Part shown: piece after piece, positions 12,501 to 24,059 of the stretch
How positions within the stretch are numbered: the first letter of the stretch is position 1
How the letters are laid out: each line of letters opens with the position of its first letter
Assembly: GCF_901000735.1 (NCBI RefSeq)
Contig: NC_081545.1
Span: 5,252,583 to 5,316,582 of the forward strand
DNA from: Corylus avellana
Lineage: Eukaryota > Streptophyta > Magnoliopsida > Fagales > Betulaceae
Direction: 5' to 3'
Length of the DNA stretch: 64,000 bases
Made by a program: the position numbers and the translations under genes
Notes under the pieces: model-generated
Seen by the model: the letters and a program-made list of their open reading frames with translations, nothing else
Told to the model about the DNA's origin: nothing
Database searches by the model: none

Positions 12501-13150
12501 TAACGGAGTATTATGGTGAGTTAAAAAATATTCTAGAGTTACGTTACCCTGGCCAAAATCTCGTGTACTTGTTTGAGTACAATTGGTGGGACACTGGGAG
12601 TGCAACAGGAGTACGAATGGACCAAGGCTTCACGATTGTGAATACTTCTCGTAAATTGTGAGAATCCAACCCGTTCATCTTAGCATGTCAAGCTTCGCAA
12701 GTGTTTTACTTGGATGATCCCAAATTTGGTGGTAATTGGAAAGTAGTGCAGAAGTGGATCAATAGAGACATCTATGATATTCCAACAGTACAAAAGGGTG
12801 ATAATACAGAAGATGACTAAAGACTCAGTGATGACGTATACCAGGAAGGTGAATGTGTTGGGGGTAATATAGTCTTTGTTGATGAAGCAAATGTTGAAGC
12901 CTCCACTCAATTACGTAGAGATGATGCGACAACAGCAATTGACGAATTATATATTCAACTTGATGCAAGCATGTTTGCCAACGATAACTTGCCGGATGAG
13001 GACCATGATACAAACTTTGATGAGGAAAAGGAGTTATGTAGCGACAACGATATAGACTCTGAACACGAAGAGGACTCTGAACACGAACAATCATCTTCAA
13101 GTAACAGTGATACAGATTCTGAATATGAATCTGATGATGAAATGTGTTGA
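9566..13150 (+). pseudogene. CACTA transposase (TnpD/TNP2-like), broken
   Basis: This is the catalytic transposase type of En/Spm elements. From the ATG at 9566, domains appear in order: a transposase-associated zinc region (CPCRDCANRYY with a later H, about 9676-9745); Transposase_21 (CPKCNNSRW near 10280, DGFNPYGNMS near 10551, PGPSDPGKNIDVYLRPL near 10680, CPVCNKDT near 10885); the LDVMHIKKNICESILGTL block (about 11210-11265); the DUF4218-like LPREAELAGPVQNRWMYPFE block (about 11757-11815); DUF4216-like blocks (YYGELKNILELRYPG near 12510, WWDTG near 12587); and an acidic Ser/Asp/Glu tail ending at 13148-13150. Damage seen: a one-base frameshift near 10530, a stop at 11032-11034, a frameshift near 11505, and stops near 12421, 12659 and 12817. 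One or two introns (for example around 12128-12220) are likely. Confidence 0.92.
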
Positions 13151-13210
13151 ACACATAAGCTCACATTTGGTGTAAGTACAAAATGTATTAGCATATTTAA
13201 TGAAGTTGAT

Positions 13211-13262
<52 letters not shown>
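13211..13262. repeat. (CT)n(TA)n microsatellite
   Basis: About 30 bp of CT repeats are followed by about 20 bp of TA repeats between TnpD and TnpA. The related copy has a shorter version at 62879-62917, so it is a length-variable site between copies. Confidence 0.95.
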
Positions 13263-13263
<1 letters not shown>

Positions 13264-13389
13264 TGTGGTGTGTTTTTTTTACTAGCATGATTATTGTATG
13301 TTTGTCAAAAATATTGAACATGCTATATGGTTATAAATTGACTAATATAATTTTGTGGTTTTTGACTTGTTAGCAAATTGATCATAACA

Positions 13390-15343
13390 ATGACAACAAC
13401 AGGACGCAAACGTGTTCCAACAGCACGAGGCCGAGGCCGAGGCCAAGGTCAAGGTCGGGGCCTTATTGACGAGCATGAGAGTCTGACTCTCAATTCTGGG
13501 TTTGGTGATACAGATATGCAAGTGTCGCCCTCGCGCCCCCTCCTCCTTGAGTCAATGGATGGGCATCCTTCGCATGAGTCTAATAATCCTATTCACTCAG
13601 TGGCAGGATTGGATTCACAGGGAGCCGCCCCTACTGCATCTTGTAAGTTCATGAATTTTATGTTTATGAACTGTTATTTTTGTATTATTTTGGTTTGTTA
13701 TAGACATTTTACAATATACTTTTCCAAATATAACTTACTATGTTACCATGTTTTGCGTAACAGCTACCACGTCGGTTAGAAGTGTAAGGGGTAAGGCCAA
13801 GTGTAAGAAGTTGAGTGACCACGTACTTAAGAATGGTCCCTTAGTGCTAAACATCCGAAATAGACACCGGGCACCTGGAGGCGAGAATGCATCATGGTTT
13901 GCAAGCAAGATTGGGGAGATTATTTGTAATATGTGCGAACTCCATCACGGTGAATGGAAAAAGGTCCCAGCTGAAGAAAAGAGCAAGTTGTTATTTCATG
14001 TTCAGGTATGAATATCAATGTAATGTTTAATAATATGTTTCGTATGAAAAATTAATGTAACACATTTTTTACCATTGTTTTCTTATCTATTATGTATCAA
14101 TCAAACTTCGCACTGAATATGGAACGATACGAGCACATCAAAGCTGTTGAACATAAATTGGGTCGTGCATATGCTAGGCTTCGTTCGAACTTGTATAGGG
14201 ATTATTACAAGAAAAATTTTGACGGCATTGATAAAGACGATGATGAGGGGATTGCCAAGGCTAAGGCTAGTGGGAGGAAAAACGTGCCAGCAGGGTATGG
14301 TCCTCAACAGTGGAACCTAATATGTGACTCATTTGATGACGGTAAATGGAAGGTAAATATATATTATTATACTGATTAGAATATTCAAATTGATATAATT
14401 TGCATGCACTTGAAGACATTTTATGAATAATTGTGTTTTTTTTTTTTTCCAAATTTCATAGAAAAAGTCTGAACGAAATATAAAAAACAGAAGCAAATTG
14501 GAAACAAAGCACACAGCTGGGACTTGTTCATTTGTCAACGTCATTTACAAAAAGGTAAGTATCTCGTACCATAATTTAATGAAAGTAACGTTATTTAGTG
14601 TAAACTTTGATTATATGTATTATGTGTAGGAACAATAAACAAAAGTGAAGCCTAATCCTGTTGAACTATATGAGGCTACCCATACAAGAAAAAAGGATCA
14701 ATAGTTTGTGAACGACAAATGCAAAAGTCTATATGTAAGTAACTGTTTACGCTCCGATCATTAAGTTGATTAGTGAAGAACATGAATAGTAAACTTGCAT
14801 GAAGTATATATTAAACTAAGGCCAACTATGACTTGTGCAGCTTCAAATGCAAGAATTAACAACCAGTGAGGCCTTAGAGGAAGGCAATGTGGAGGGAACA
14901 AGTGTGGATGACCGAATGCAAGAAATAGTCACACAAGTACTAGGGGGCCGACGAGCTGGGCACGTTAGAGGAATGGGATGCAGTCTTATTCCTACCCCTT
15001 TAAGAACATCTCAAGCATTCACCCACTTCGACAACCACGATGAGTGTAGGAAAAGACAAGAAGATACTCAAAGCGAGCTTTAACAGACTAGAATCGAACT
15101 TCATCAGTACAGGGAGAATTTGCAAGCCAACGTTGAGGAAACGAACAAATTGAAAGCCACTGTTGGGTTCTTAATGTCACGTATTGGAGGGTTAGTGAAA
15201 CTCTACCTATGCATTAATTTTACAAAAATACACATACTAAGTAATCGTTAAAAAGCTTATTGATCATTATATGAAATTTTATTCTTCTTAGGTCTGGAGG
15301 GAGCTTGCTTAGAGGTGCACCAAGTGAAGCCAACAATTGAGGG
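13390..15343 (+). pseudogene. TnpA-like protein (Transposase_24/Ptta type) of CACTA-1
   Basis: TnpA proteins bind subterminal repeats. Exons with GT-AG borders can be read: about 13390-13641 (TTTGRKRVPTARGRGRG, Gly/Arg/Gln-rich), 13763-14008 (SDHVLKNGPLVLNI, then GGENASWFASKIGEI and HHGEWKKVPAEEK), 14098-14352 (NMERYEHIKAVEHKLGRAY, ending GPQQWNLICDSFDDGKWK), 14461-14554 (NRSKLETKHTAGTCSF), about 14630-14735 (NPVELYEATHTRK), 14841-15193 (a conserved Glu-rich part with VLGGRRAGHVRG and a coiled-coil-like tail) and 15292-15340. In-frame stops occur in the fifth exon and at 15081-15083, so this copy is defective. The motif order matches the plant Ptta/En/Spm Transposase_24 family. It is nearly identical to 63050-64000. 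Confidence 0.85.
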
Positions 15344-16263
15344 AGCTTTGGAATAACTTTATTTAGGATGTACTCTTTGATAGCATCTATTTGTGATATA
15401 TTTTTTGATACTATGTATTTGGATAGTTGTTGGTACTTTCTATTTGCTAATGTGTATTTGACTATTTGTTGATCGTGATCTGTTTGGTAATGTATATTTG
15501 TTGGTACTTTTTATTTGGTTTATATTATATTAAGATATTCGCAAAATTTTTGGTTCAACAACTTTTGAGTTAGTAAATCTCCCTTGACATGGTTATCAAG
15601 GTTAAAGAACTTTGAGTAAACAATGCAAGGGAGTAATAATATCTTTCTAAATTTTATTTTTAAGTGTATGCAGGATGACAAGAGTACAAGAAAGTTAAAC
15701 CACCCAAGCAGGTTCTCGCTTTAATATATTTCATGAAGAAACACATTTTTAGTATCTCTTTCTCTATCATTTTGGGTTTCATTTTCATTGTCTTTGATAT
15801 TATATATTGGTTCATTGTGGTAGATTACTCAAATTGCTTATGAGGATGAATTGGCAAGGAAGAGGATGCAGATAAGTACTTTATTTTGGGTTCTGGAATT
15901 TTGCTGCCCATGGATTGTAAAACATATATTTAATAGTTTTCTCCCTTGGCAGGTTTGGTTAATGGGGCAGTTCTCACATATTTTTTATGATTTTGATGAG
16001 GTTAGTCATTTTGAGTTATGTTTGTTGTGGGCATTTAGATTAGTTTGATTATTTCATACAATAATTGATTCATCAAACAATGTTGTTGTGTACTTAAACA
16101 TAAATGCAATGTTTCTTATAGAGGTACTCTACGTGCATTTTATTTGCCCATGCATGGAGTTATGTTTCTCCGAATAAGTTTTCCTGCTGAATTCTTTTAG
16201 TGTTGGTTTCTTCATAGTGAACTTTTTTTCTTTTTTGCCTCAATCTTGTTATTTGGTGCACAG

Positions 16264-16849
16264 TGCTTATCATGGTGTTGGTATTGTGAAATTGATGGGC
16301 CGTAGCAGTAGATATATAGCTATGCATGCATCCCTAGCTAGTGGACAAATTGACATATGTTTGATTCCTGAGTTACTTATTACTAGCAATTAATTGGATA
16401 GTTATCTTTGTGAGCTGTTACTGATTCTACTGATATGCACATCTAAGGTATCTTTTAATTTGCACGGGCCTCATGGTGTTTTGAGTCATCTGAAATACCT
16501 GATTGAGACAAAGGGTTCGGTTGTTATTTGTGTCGCAGAGGGAGCACGGCTGGTGAGTTACGTAAGGAATTCATATTTTCGCTTGTGGGTTGAATACTAT
16601 TAATTGATCAGGTGATTTAAATTGTGCAGTTCTTTTTTGGCTTCATGAAATACTGTGAAAAACTGCCTGTGTTCATTTCATTGCATTGCATAGATCTTAT
16701 AACTTCTTCATTATATTTTTCCCCAAGATGAAGAGTAAAATTCAGTATGTCGTTGTTTTTTGATGCAGAATTTTCTTCAGAAAACTAATGCTAAAGATGC
16801 GTCTGGGAACATTGTATTTGGAGATTTCGGTGTCCACATTCAACAAGAG
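16264..16849 (+). pseudogene. captured ATP-dependent phosphofructokinase exons
   Basis: Three exons with plausible splice borders encode consecutive parts of plant phosphofructokinase. 16264-16372 carries [12 protein letters not shown] and [13 protein letters not shown]. 16448-16552 carries FNLHGPHGVLSHLKYLIETK and ICVAEGA. 16769-16849 carries NFLQKTNAKDASGNIVFGD. PFK is the glycolytic fructose-6-phosphate kinase; in plant family members LMGR and CLIPE contribute to the substrate pocket. Here G(F/Y)IAMQA-type residues read SRYIAMHA, a sign of decay. N- and C-terminal exons are missing. Introns are kept, so it was captured as genomic DNA, not as a processed copy. A short frame at 15825-15872 (AYEDELARKRMQ) may belong to the same or another capture; I could not assign it. 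Confidence 0.85.
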
Positions 16850-17164
16850 GTTGGTGGTTGTATTTTGACTAATTTCATGTGGTCTTCATCTCTCCATGAC
16901 ACTTGAGACAAGTTAAGTGGGTTGATAAATAATGAGCTGACTGAAAGTCTAATTTTTAACATCAGTTGATATGTGTTGCATGGATAAGAATGGACTGCAG
17001 TTTGGCCTTTAGTTGTCATTTGTCAGAGTTACAAATATGCTATATTTAAGCCTTCAAGATCTAAGCTCTATTAGTGACTCTTTTTGCTAAGACTAGTCAG
17101 TTGACTTTTGATGTTATTTGTGTTAATTGTTCTTCACTTGAACTGGAAATCATTAGAAAACCTA

Positions 17165-17355
17165 TTGATGCTGCGATCGATCGCACTTGGAGTGCGATCG
17201 ATTGCAAAATTTCGAAAACCTACTGATGCGGTGATCGATCGGACTCCAAGTGCGATCGATCGCCAAATTTTGAAAACCTACTGATGTTGCGATCGATCGT
17301 ACTCCAAGTGCGATCGATCGCCAAATTTTGAAAACCTACTGATGCTGCGATCGAT
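17165..17355. repeat. GCGATCGATCGC array near the right end of CACTA-1
   Basis: Four tandem units of about 59 bp combine AAAACCTACTGATGCTGC with two GATCGATC palindromes each (for example TGCGATCGATCGCACT and AGTGCGATCGAT). It lies about 730-920 bp from the right terminus. Confidence 0.88.
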
Positions 17356-17369
17356 GGCAGTTTTTTTTT

Positions 17370-18081
17370 TTTTTTTTTGATTTTTTAGGACCATTAGGGT
17401 CCACAAATGTGGACCCTAGTGGTCAACTATCAGCGTCCACTTTTGAAGTGGACGCTGATAGTCAATTTTTTTTTAATATTTTTTGGACCATTAGCGTCCA
17501 CAAAAGTGGACGCTAATGGTTGACTATTAGAGTCGACTAATTCTTTTGTGTACATCATCTTTAGAGTCAAAACATGCGTCTTTTAGGGTCGATAAAGTGG
17601 ACGCTAAAAGTGATCGTTAGGGTCAACTCTAAGTGGACGCTGATAGTTAGTTTTTTTTTTTTTAATTTTTTAGGATGTGGACGCTAATGGTTAACTATCA
17701 GCGTCCACTTTGATTTGGACGCTAATAGTTATTTATTATTTTTTTTTTTTAAGGGCCATTAGGGTCCACAAAAGTGGACCCTAATGGTTAACTAAAAGTG
17801 GACGCTAATGCTTAACTATTAGGGTCGACTTTCACTTCCGTTTACATCATCTTTAGGGTCCAAACATTGCGGCTTTTAGGGGCGATAAAGTGGACGCTAA
17901 AAGTAATCATTAAGGTCGACTTTTAAGTGGACCCTAATAATCAGACATTTGATCATTAGGGTCGGACTATTAGCGTCGACACCTTTAGGGTCAAAAAGTG
18001 GACACTGTTGCCAACAGCGTCCACTTTAGGACCTTTAGGGGCGACTCAAAGTCGCCCCTAAAGACCTAATTTCTTGTAGTG
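17370..18081. repeat. CACTA-1 right subterminal repeats and terminal inverted repeat
   Basis: Dense direct and inverted copies of TTAGCGTCCACTTT and AAAGTGGACGCTAA (with TTAGGGTCCAC and GGGGCGACT variants) are separated by oligo-T tracts. They end in AGTCGCCCCTAAAG and the terminus TTTCTTGTAGTG. The right array is much longer than the left one, as is common in CACTA elements. Confidence 0.9.
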
Positions 18082-18084
18082 ATC

Positions 18085-18524
18085 AAAAGAAATTGATGAA
18101 AAAAGGGAATGGTTTTTTATGATATTTTCGAAATTAAAAAGAAATAAAATTAGAAATGATTATTATAAATCTATGAATGAAATTAAAGAGAATGTCAGTT
18201 GATTTTTTTTTTTTTTTTTTTTTTTAAGGGTTAGAGAAAGTTAAAATTGATAATAGAATAAAATTAGACAAATTGAAGTCTGATAAGAGAAAAAAGAATT
18301 GGTAGAACAAAAGGCAAAAGTGGACTTATTTTGAGAATGATCAACAAAAAGAAGCAAATTAAAAATAAATAAATTATCAACAATTATTTCACCTACTCAT
18401 CATGATTTTTGTTCACCGATTTCAAAAAATAATGAATTAGAGAAAATTGAGGAGAATGAGAATTTAGAGAAAATTGAAGAGAGTAAGCAATTAGAGGGAA
18501 TTAGGGAATTAGGAGATAGGGAAA
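18085..18524. other. AT-rich noncoding DNA
   Basis: No gene, terminal repeat or recognisable fragment is visible; purine-rich AT sequence with an oligo-T run near 18203-18225. Confidence 0.6.
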
Positions 18525-18529
18525 CTAGT

Positions 18530-18881
18530 TGTTAGAGCATATCATGGAGTTCAAAAATAATAGTCACAGTATAAGACTATTACTGACTTACAGTTGAAGA
18601 ATATCACTGAGTCACACTTGAAGACTATCACTGAGTTACAAGTGAATAGTTAAAGATTATCACCTAGCTAACCTAGCTAGAGTAGAAGTCTATTTGTATT
18701 CAACATGATTCTCCTATAAATAGGAGCATGTTATATTGTAAATATTACTCAGAGAAATAAGAGCTTAATGCAGCCTTAGGGCTTGATCTTGTGGATGTAG
18801 GTCATAGACCGAACCACGTATATCTCTGTGTCACTTTCTTATTATTTATGCTTTATTATTTTCGCATTATAAAATCTTTCA
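18530..18881 (+). mobile_element. solo LTR (352 bp) with 5-bp target duplication
   Basis: The segment begins TGTTAGAGCA and ends AAATCTTTCA. It is flanked on both sides by CTAGT (18525-18529 and 18882-18886). A TATA-like TCCTATAAATAGGAGC (18711-18726) and a downstream AATAAGAGC signal fit an LTR promoter and polyadenylation region. No internal sequence is attached, so this is the product of LTR-LTR recombination. The superfamily (copia or gypsy) cannot be decided from this alone. Confidence 0.85.
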
Positions 18882-19214
18882 CTAGTTAGCAATTGGGAAA
18901 AATTGAAGATCACATTATATTTGAGAAGGATTTGACATTGGCCACACACAAAGATAGACGTTGTTAGCAGTTTAATTATAACTAAAACATTTTGTATGAA
19001 ATTTAATAGATTTTCAATAAGGAAATTTTGAATATATATGGTATAAATTAATTGATAAACCTTTGATGACCTAAATTGTTATATTTTAGACGGTATAAAG
19101 ATATTATCTTTCTAAAAATTAGAAATGATCATATATAGGCATCAATATATAGAAGGAAATTTTGCAAAGAATACGGATTTGGATTTGGATTTGCCTCATA
19201 AGGTTATAAACTAG

Positions 19215-19480
19215 CACTACAAAAAGGCTGGGAATTTTTAACTAGGAGTTTTTGACATATCAATGGTATTGACACGTCAAAAACCATTGACACGTCAAAA
19301 ACCCCTTTTGACGTGGGCCTTTTGACGTTTCTCGCCGGTTAAAACAGAGGTATCAAAAATCCCAGATTTTTGACGTGTCTACACTTTTGACGTGGCAAGT
19401 TAGCACGTCAAAAAATTTGACCATATTTTCTGACATGTCACTCTGTTTGACACATCAAAAAGGCTTCTTTTTTTTTTTTT
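19215..19480. repeat. CACTA-2 left terminus and TGACGT subterminal array
   Basis: After the terminus, TTTTTGACATATC, GACACGTCAAAAACC and TTTGACGTGGC-type words alternate in both orientations. The spacing resembles the CACTA-3 terminus at 48480-48636. Confidence 0.88.
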
Positions 19481-19494
19481 TTTTTTCCATATTT

Positions 19495-20200
19495 AACCTG
19501 ATATATATCCAAATACAATTACAATATTCATATCCAATCCAATATCTAATATCAAATATAATATCTAATATCTAATATCCAATCCAATATCCAATACAAT
19601 ATCTAATATCTAAGATCCAATCCAATCCAATCCAATCCAATTCAATACAATATCCAATCCAATCCAATCCAATACAATATCCAACCCAATCCAATACAAT
19701 ATCCAATCTAATCCAATATCATATCCAATCCAATACAATATCATATCCAATACAATATCCAATCATATACAATTAATATCCAATACAATTAATATCCAAT
19801 CCAATATCATATCAAATCCAATACAATTAATATTCAATACAATACAATCCAATATCATATCCAATACAATTAATATCCAATCTAATACAATATCAAATCC
19901 AATACAATATCCAATACAATATCCAATCTAGTCAAATCCAATATCCAATACAATCCAATCCAATATCCAATACAATCCAATCTAATCCAATCCAATATCC
20001 AATACAACCCAATCTAATCCTATCTAATATCCAATTTAATCCAATATCCAATCCAATATCAAATCCAATACAATATCCAATACATATCCAATCCAATATC
20101 CAATACATATCCAATATATATCCAATACATATATCTAATATATATCCAATACATATCCAATATCTAATACATATCCAATATCTAATTTTCAATACATTGA
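19495..20200. repeat. ATCCAATA minisatellite in CACTA-2
   Basis: About 700 bp consist of irregular reiterations of ATCCAA, ATACAATATCC and CATATCCAATA. On the coding strand of the element this reads TTGGATATTGGAT, the same minisatellite as at 47160-48060 in CACTA-3, and at the same place (between the TnpA end and the subterminal array). Confidence 0.9.
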
Positions 20201-20697
20201 ATACGTATGAAATTCCAACACAACTTCATTAAACAAAATTCCAACATACATACTACGTTCCAACATAACACATAACAAAACAGATATATACAATTTCCAA
20301 CATGTTCCAACACAAGGCAAAACAAATATACAATCTAACACTTATGTATTATCTGCTAGAAATAAGTTCCAATTAGTCTCAACAAACATATAGTTTGATC
20401 GAACTATATACAACAAACCAATAAACAAAATATATATATAGAGAACTTAACAAACATTGATGATAAATGACGTGCTCAGCCCAACTAATCAACATAGTCA
20501 TCCCGCAATGCTTAATCTGCATTGCCTGCAAATGAGTGGTGAACCAATAATAATCAATACAAAACTTCAAAATTAATATATACAGTGATACAAATATACG
20601 TTAGTTCTAAAATGGATCCCTGTAACAAAGCGTTGCTAACTGAGACTTTTGTGAAAAGTAAAGGTTTCTAACATTTAACAACTGTTACAAAAACAAC

Positions 20698-21363
20698 TCA
20701 AAATATATCATTACCTCTGTGGGGTGCAGATCCAGAGGTCGACGCGAACATGGCCTCAAGCTGGCGGAAACGGGCCTCAAACATGGCTTCTTTCTCTGCT
20801 TCCTGAGCTTTTTGTTCTTCCATCTGTTTCGCCATCTCATCCATCACACGTCTTTGTTCTGCCTGCTCCTCTTCCAGTTCTCTAATTCTATTCGTCATAT
20901 GTAAGAACGAGGAGCTCCAGGAATTTTGAGACCGTGCCTGAGACGGAATATAGTACGAATGTATGCTGCCTCGCACCGGCAGCACATTCGGACCCACTTG
21001 TCGTACCCTGCCAGCATACTCAAGCTTATTTCCATGCGCCTAAGCATACGTGTCATTAGGTGTCTACCGTACCGTCCCTTCAATCACGGTCTGTGTCAAT
21101 GTCGGGTCAGTGGGCAGCAATTCCTTCATCCTCTCTTGTACATTAAAAAACAAGTTAGTATCTCATATAAGGAATTAAGTGTATGTCATAGATAATTTAT
21201 CAAAATATATATCGGTGAGTACTTATGCATCTCTCCCTGACCACTTCATTTGGATAGCCACCATCCTTCTTCGTGTGTGTCGTGATGTAGTTTTTAGCTC
21301 GAGTGGAAATAGTGCCCGAAGATAAGAACTGCATAAAAAAAAAAAAAAAGACCTAAACAACCG

Positions 21364-21394
<31 letters not shown>

Positions 21395-22642
21395 GGGATA
21401 AATAAGACAAATACCTCTTGATGTGTCACCCTAGCGAAGCTCATCGACCCAGTGCTGTGTGGTGTGTTATTTTTTGCTCGCAATGACTTCATATAAGCAA
21501 CATACTCCTACATGAATACCATCCTTAAAATGTCAGGCCTAACACAATTACAATTAATGAAATTACACAATTACAATTAATTCAACTACACTCGTGACCT
21601 ACCTGATTTTCGGATCGCACCATTTAGGCAACAAGACATGCAAGTCCTCGGCGTTGTATGCCCTAACGGCATCCTCACCCATTCTCGCCTTCACTGTGTC
21701 TGGAGTATCGCCCGACGTGATTTTTAACGCGTGTTTTACAAAGTGCCTCCAACTCTTCAGCTTCGAGCACATGTCTTTGAACGCGTTCCTTTTAATCGCC
21801 TCCAGATTGTACTCAGGCGGGATGTAAAACTCATTCTGCACATGTTCAAAAAATTAGGCGTATAATTCATGCATTAACAACATTTAAAATATTGAAATAC
21901 ACGTGCGAAAATAGAAGAAATAGTTTAACCATACCATCAAGGCGTCCCATACATCCTCCTTCGTACGGGGAGGTACATCCGCCCATTCATCCAGTAGTCT
22001 TACGTAGTTCCCGGTCCTTATGATGTTACTGGTCAACCGTCGGAATTTCATCGCACTAAATCCTACGGGCTGCCACACCCTATTGTACTCGAACACGACC
22101 TTTTGCCCGGGCGAGACATCCCACGTCTTGTTTGATGGTGGGATGGTTACCACCTGAATTTGGGTCTCCCCATCTCGCCCAATGCCTAACACATTAATAA
22201 TTGCAAATGTTAATTATTTAGAATTCAATAGTAACTACATAAATTTTATACGTATTCAATATTGGTATTTAAAGCATATATACTTACTTATTGTCCGAAG
22301 CTGGCGAATGTCCAATACTTCTGGAGGATCATCAGGCTCCAAGTCACCTGAGCCATCATCCACATCCTCCCCATAGTATTGTATCTCGCTGTCATCCGGA
22401 TGCGATGGCTCACTGTATGGGATACTACTGTTTAACTCGGAGGGGAACAACCGCTCTACCTCGCCGTGTGCACATATTCCCATTTCGGTCATCGTAGGCA
22501 GCGGAGTACCAAGATCATATGAGGCCTCCGTGTTATACGGAACTTGCTGAGACCCTTCCCCTTGCTCATGAAGTAATGGTCTATACCCCGGCTCGTCTAT
22601 ATGTAGGGTCCCTCGTCATCTACTCCTCCCCCTAGTACTCAT
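20698..22642 (-). pseudogene. TnpA-like protein of CACTA-2
   Basis: It reads leftwards from an ATG at 22642. The first exon has a stop after MSTRGRSR, then an acidic region (about 22289-22600). Later exons: about 21935-22187 (WDVSPGQKVVFEYNRVWQP, then GNYVRLLDEWADVPP); 21602-21837 (NEFYIPPEYNLEAIKRN, WRHFVKHALK, LLPKWCDPKIR); about 21415-21510 (SMSFARVTHQE); about 21220-21330 (YITTHTKKDGGYPNEVVRE); 20920-21125 ([17 protein letters not shown]); and a coiled-coil heptad region ending near 20715 (RIRELEEEQAEQRRVMDEM). The layout matches plant Transposase_24-type TnpA proteins: a DNA-binding core followed by a coiled coil. At least one premature stop makes this copy doubtful. Confidence 0.82.
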
Positions 22643-22772
22643 GTCAACCTGTGAAACACATAATGCACTCAATTAATTATGTATATAATAGATTAAATAT
22701 GCATTGCAATAACCAATCAATGTAGAAAGAAATAACATAAAACACGTCAAATAATGTGAACTATATATATTA

Positions 22773-23350
22773 TTATAGCAAATTTTTTTTAACCACATAC
22801 GGATCTAAGTCTTGTTGGATGTAGTCAATATCATCATGTGGATCCACTTCATTATTGCAAGTCAATAGGAGCGGCTCACACTCGTGGTAGTTAACACATT
22901 CATCATCAGGACCTTCACCTTGACCAACGTCGTATACGTTTCTAGGTTTAGTCCTTACAACACAAGCCCAATCAGGGTCCCTTTCATCTTGGATGTAAAA
23001 GACCTGGTCAACTTGTGACGTTAGCACATACGGCTCATTAGTAATTTCCTTGCCCCGGTGGACAAGGTTTTTGAAGCTGACAAGCATCATGCCATACTCG
23101 TCTACCTTGTACCCCATGTCCCTCGTGTTGTCCGCCCAATCGCACTTGAACAAAACATACTTAGTCCTGTCGAAGTACTCCACCTCAATTATTTCCGTCA
23201 ACTTCCCACAATATGCTTCGCCATCAACTGTCGGCACGCACATGCCGCTGTTCTGCGTCCGCTTTCCAGCATCAAATGCAATGGTGCGAAACAGCTTCCC
23301 GTTAACCACATATATGTTATATCTTGTAGCTGTAGCCTTCGGCCCTTATA
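22773..23350 (-). pseudogene. TnpD C-terminal remnant (DUF4216-like) of CACTA-2
   Basis: A 178-codon frame, open from 23309 to 22773 and extendable upstream to about 23345 (RYNIYVVNGKLFRT), shows the DUF4216 pattern of CACTA transposase C-termini: RTQNSGMCVPT, YCGKLTEIIEVEY, VLFKCDWAD, then VHRGKEITNEPYVLTSQ and QVFYIQDERDPDWACV. It ends in an acidic tail. The catalytic Transposase_21 part, expected to the right, is absent (about 940 bp plus a gap separate it from the right end). Confidence 0.85.
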
Positions 23351-23813
23351 GTGCATTACCAGTTTGTCACCTATTTCCTTCCTTCGTCGATCGTCCAATC
23401 GATCGACCTACGAGTATATTACGTACAATTAACCATAAATGAGTTAGCTTTGTTAGTTGTTATGAAACAATAAGTAAATATAATCCAACTCTTTTAGTTA
23501 AACATCACGGTAGTCTTATGTAGTCACGGTACCAATCGCAGTCGTTCGTTCCCTAATGCATGATCGCCTAAGTGTATCCATGTGCACCCTACAATACGAA
23601 ATTTAAATTCTATTATAATTCACAACTAAGGGTGATTCACCACCTGAAGTTGCATAGACCACTAACACGACTTACGTTCGTAGTTAAAGGAACTCGTCCG
23701 AATTAAACATAATNNNNNNNNNNNNNNNNNNNNNNNNNNNNNNNNNNNNNNNNNNNNNNNNNNNNNNNNNNNNNNNNNNNNNNNNNNNNNNNNNNNNNNN
23801 NNNNNNNNNNNNN

Positions 23814-23887
<74 letters not shown>
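23814..23887. repeat. (TA)n(TG)n microsatellite at a gap edge
   Basis: TA repeats follow directly after the gap, then TG repeats. The gap was probably caused by this simple sequence. Confidence 0.95.
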
Positions 23888-23888
<1 letters not shown>

Positions 23889-24059
23889 TATTAATTAGCA
23901 TGTATGTGATATATATACGTATACATATATACCAATTAATTTATACTAATATGATAAACTTAATTTTCCTATCCAATCAAAATTAATTTTTTATGCCAAT
24001 TAAAATTAATTGTTTTTTAATACATATTTTTGTATCAATTATTACCTAATTATTTACAA

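Larger units (their letters stand above)
3134..18081 (+). mobile_element. CACTA (En/Spm) DNA transposon, CACTA-1, 14.9 kb
   Basis: The left end begins CACTACAAGAAA and the right end finishes TTTCTTGTAGTG, its inverse. Both ends are flanked by ATC (3131-3133 and 18082-18084), the 3-bp duplication typical of CACTA elements. Subterminal repeats sit inside both ends. Inside are an antisense gene, three arrays of a GCGATCGATCGC motif, a 62-bp tandem repeat, a foldback MITE, TnpD- and TnpA-like genes with stops and frameshifts, and captured phosphofructokinase exons. Intact ends suggest it could be moved in trans, but it does not encode a complete transposase. Another copy of its coding region starts at 62713. 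Confidence 0.95.

Noticed and set aside
13097..13321. Frame encoding RERERERE and YIYIYI
   Set aside because: It is a microsatellite translation on the antisense of the TnpD-TnpA interval.
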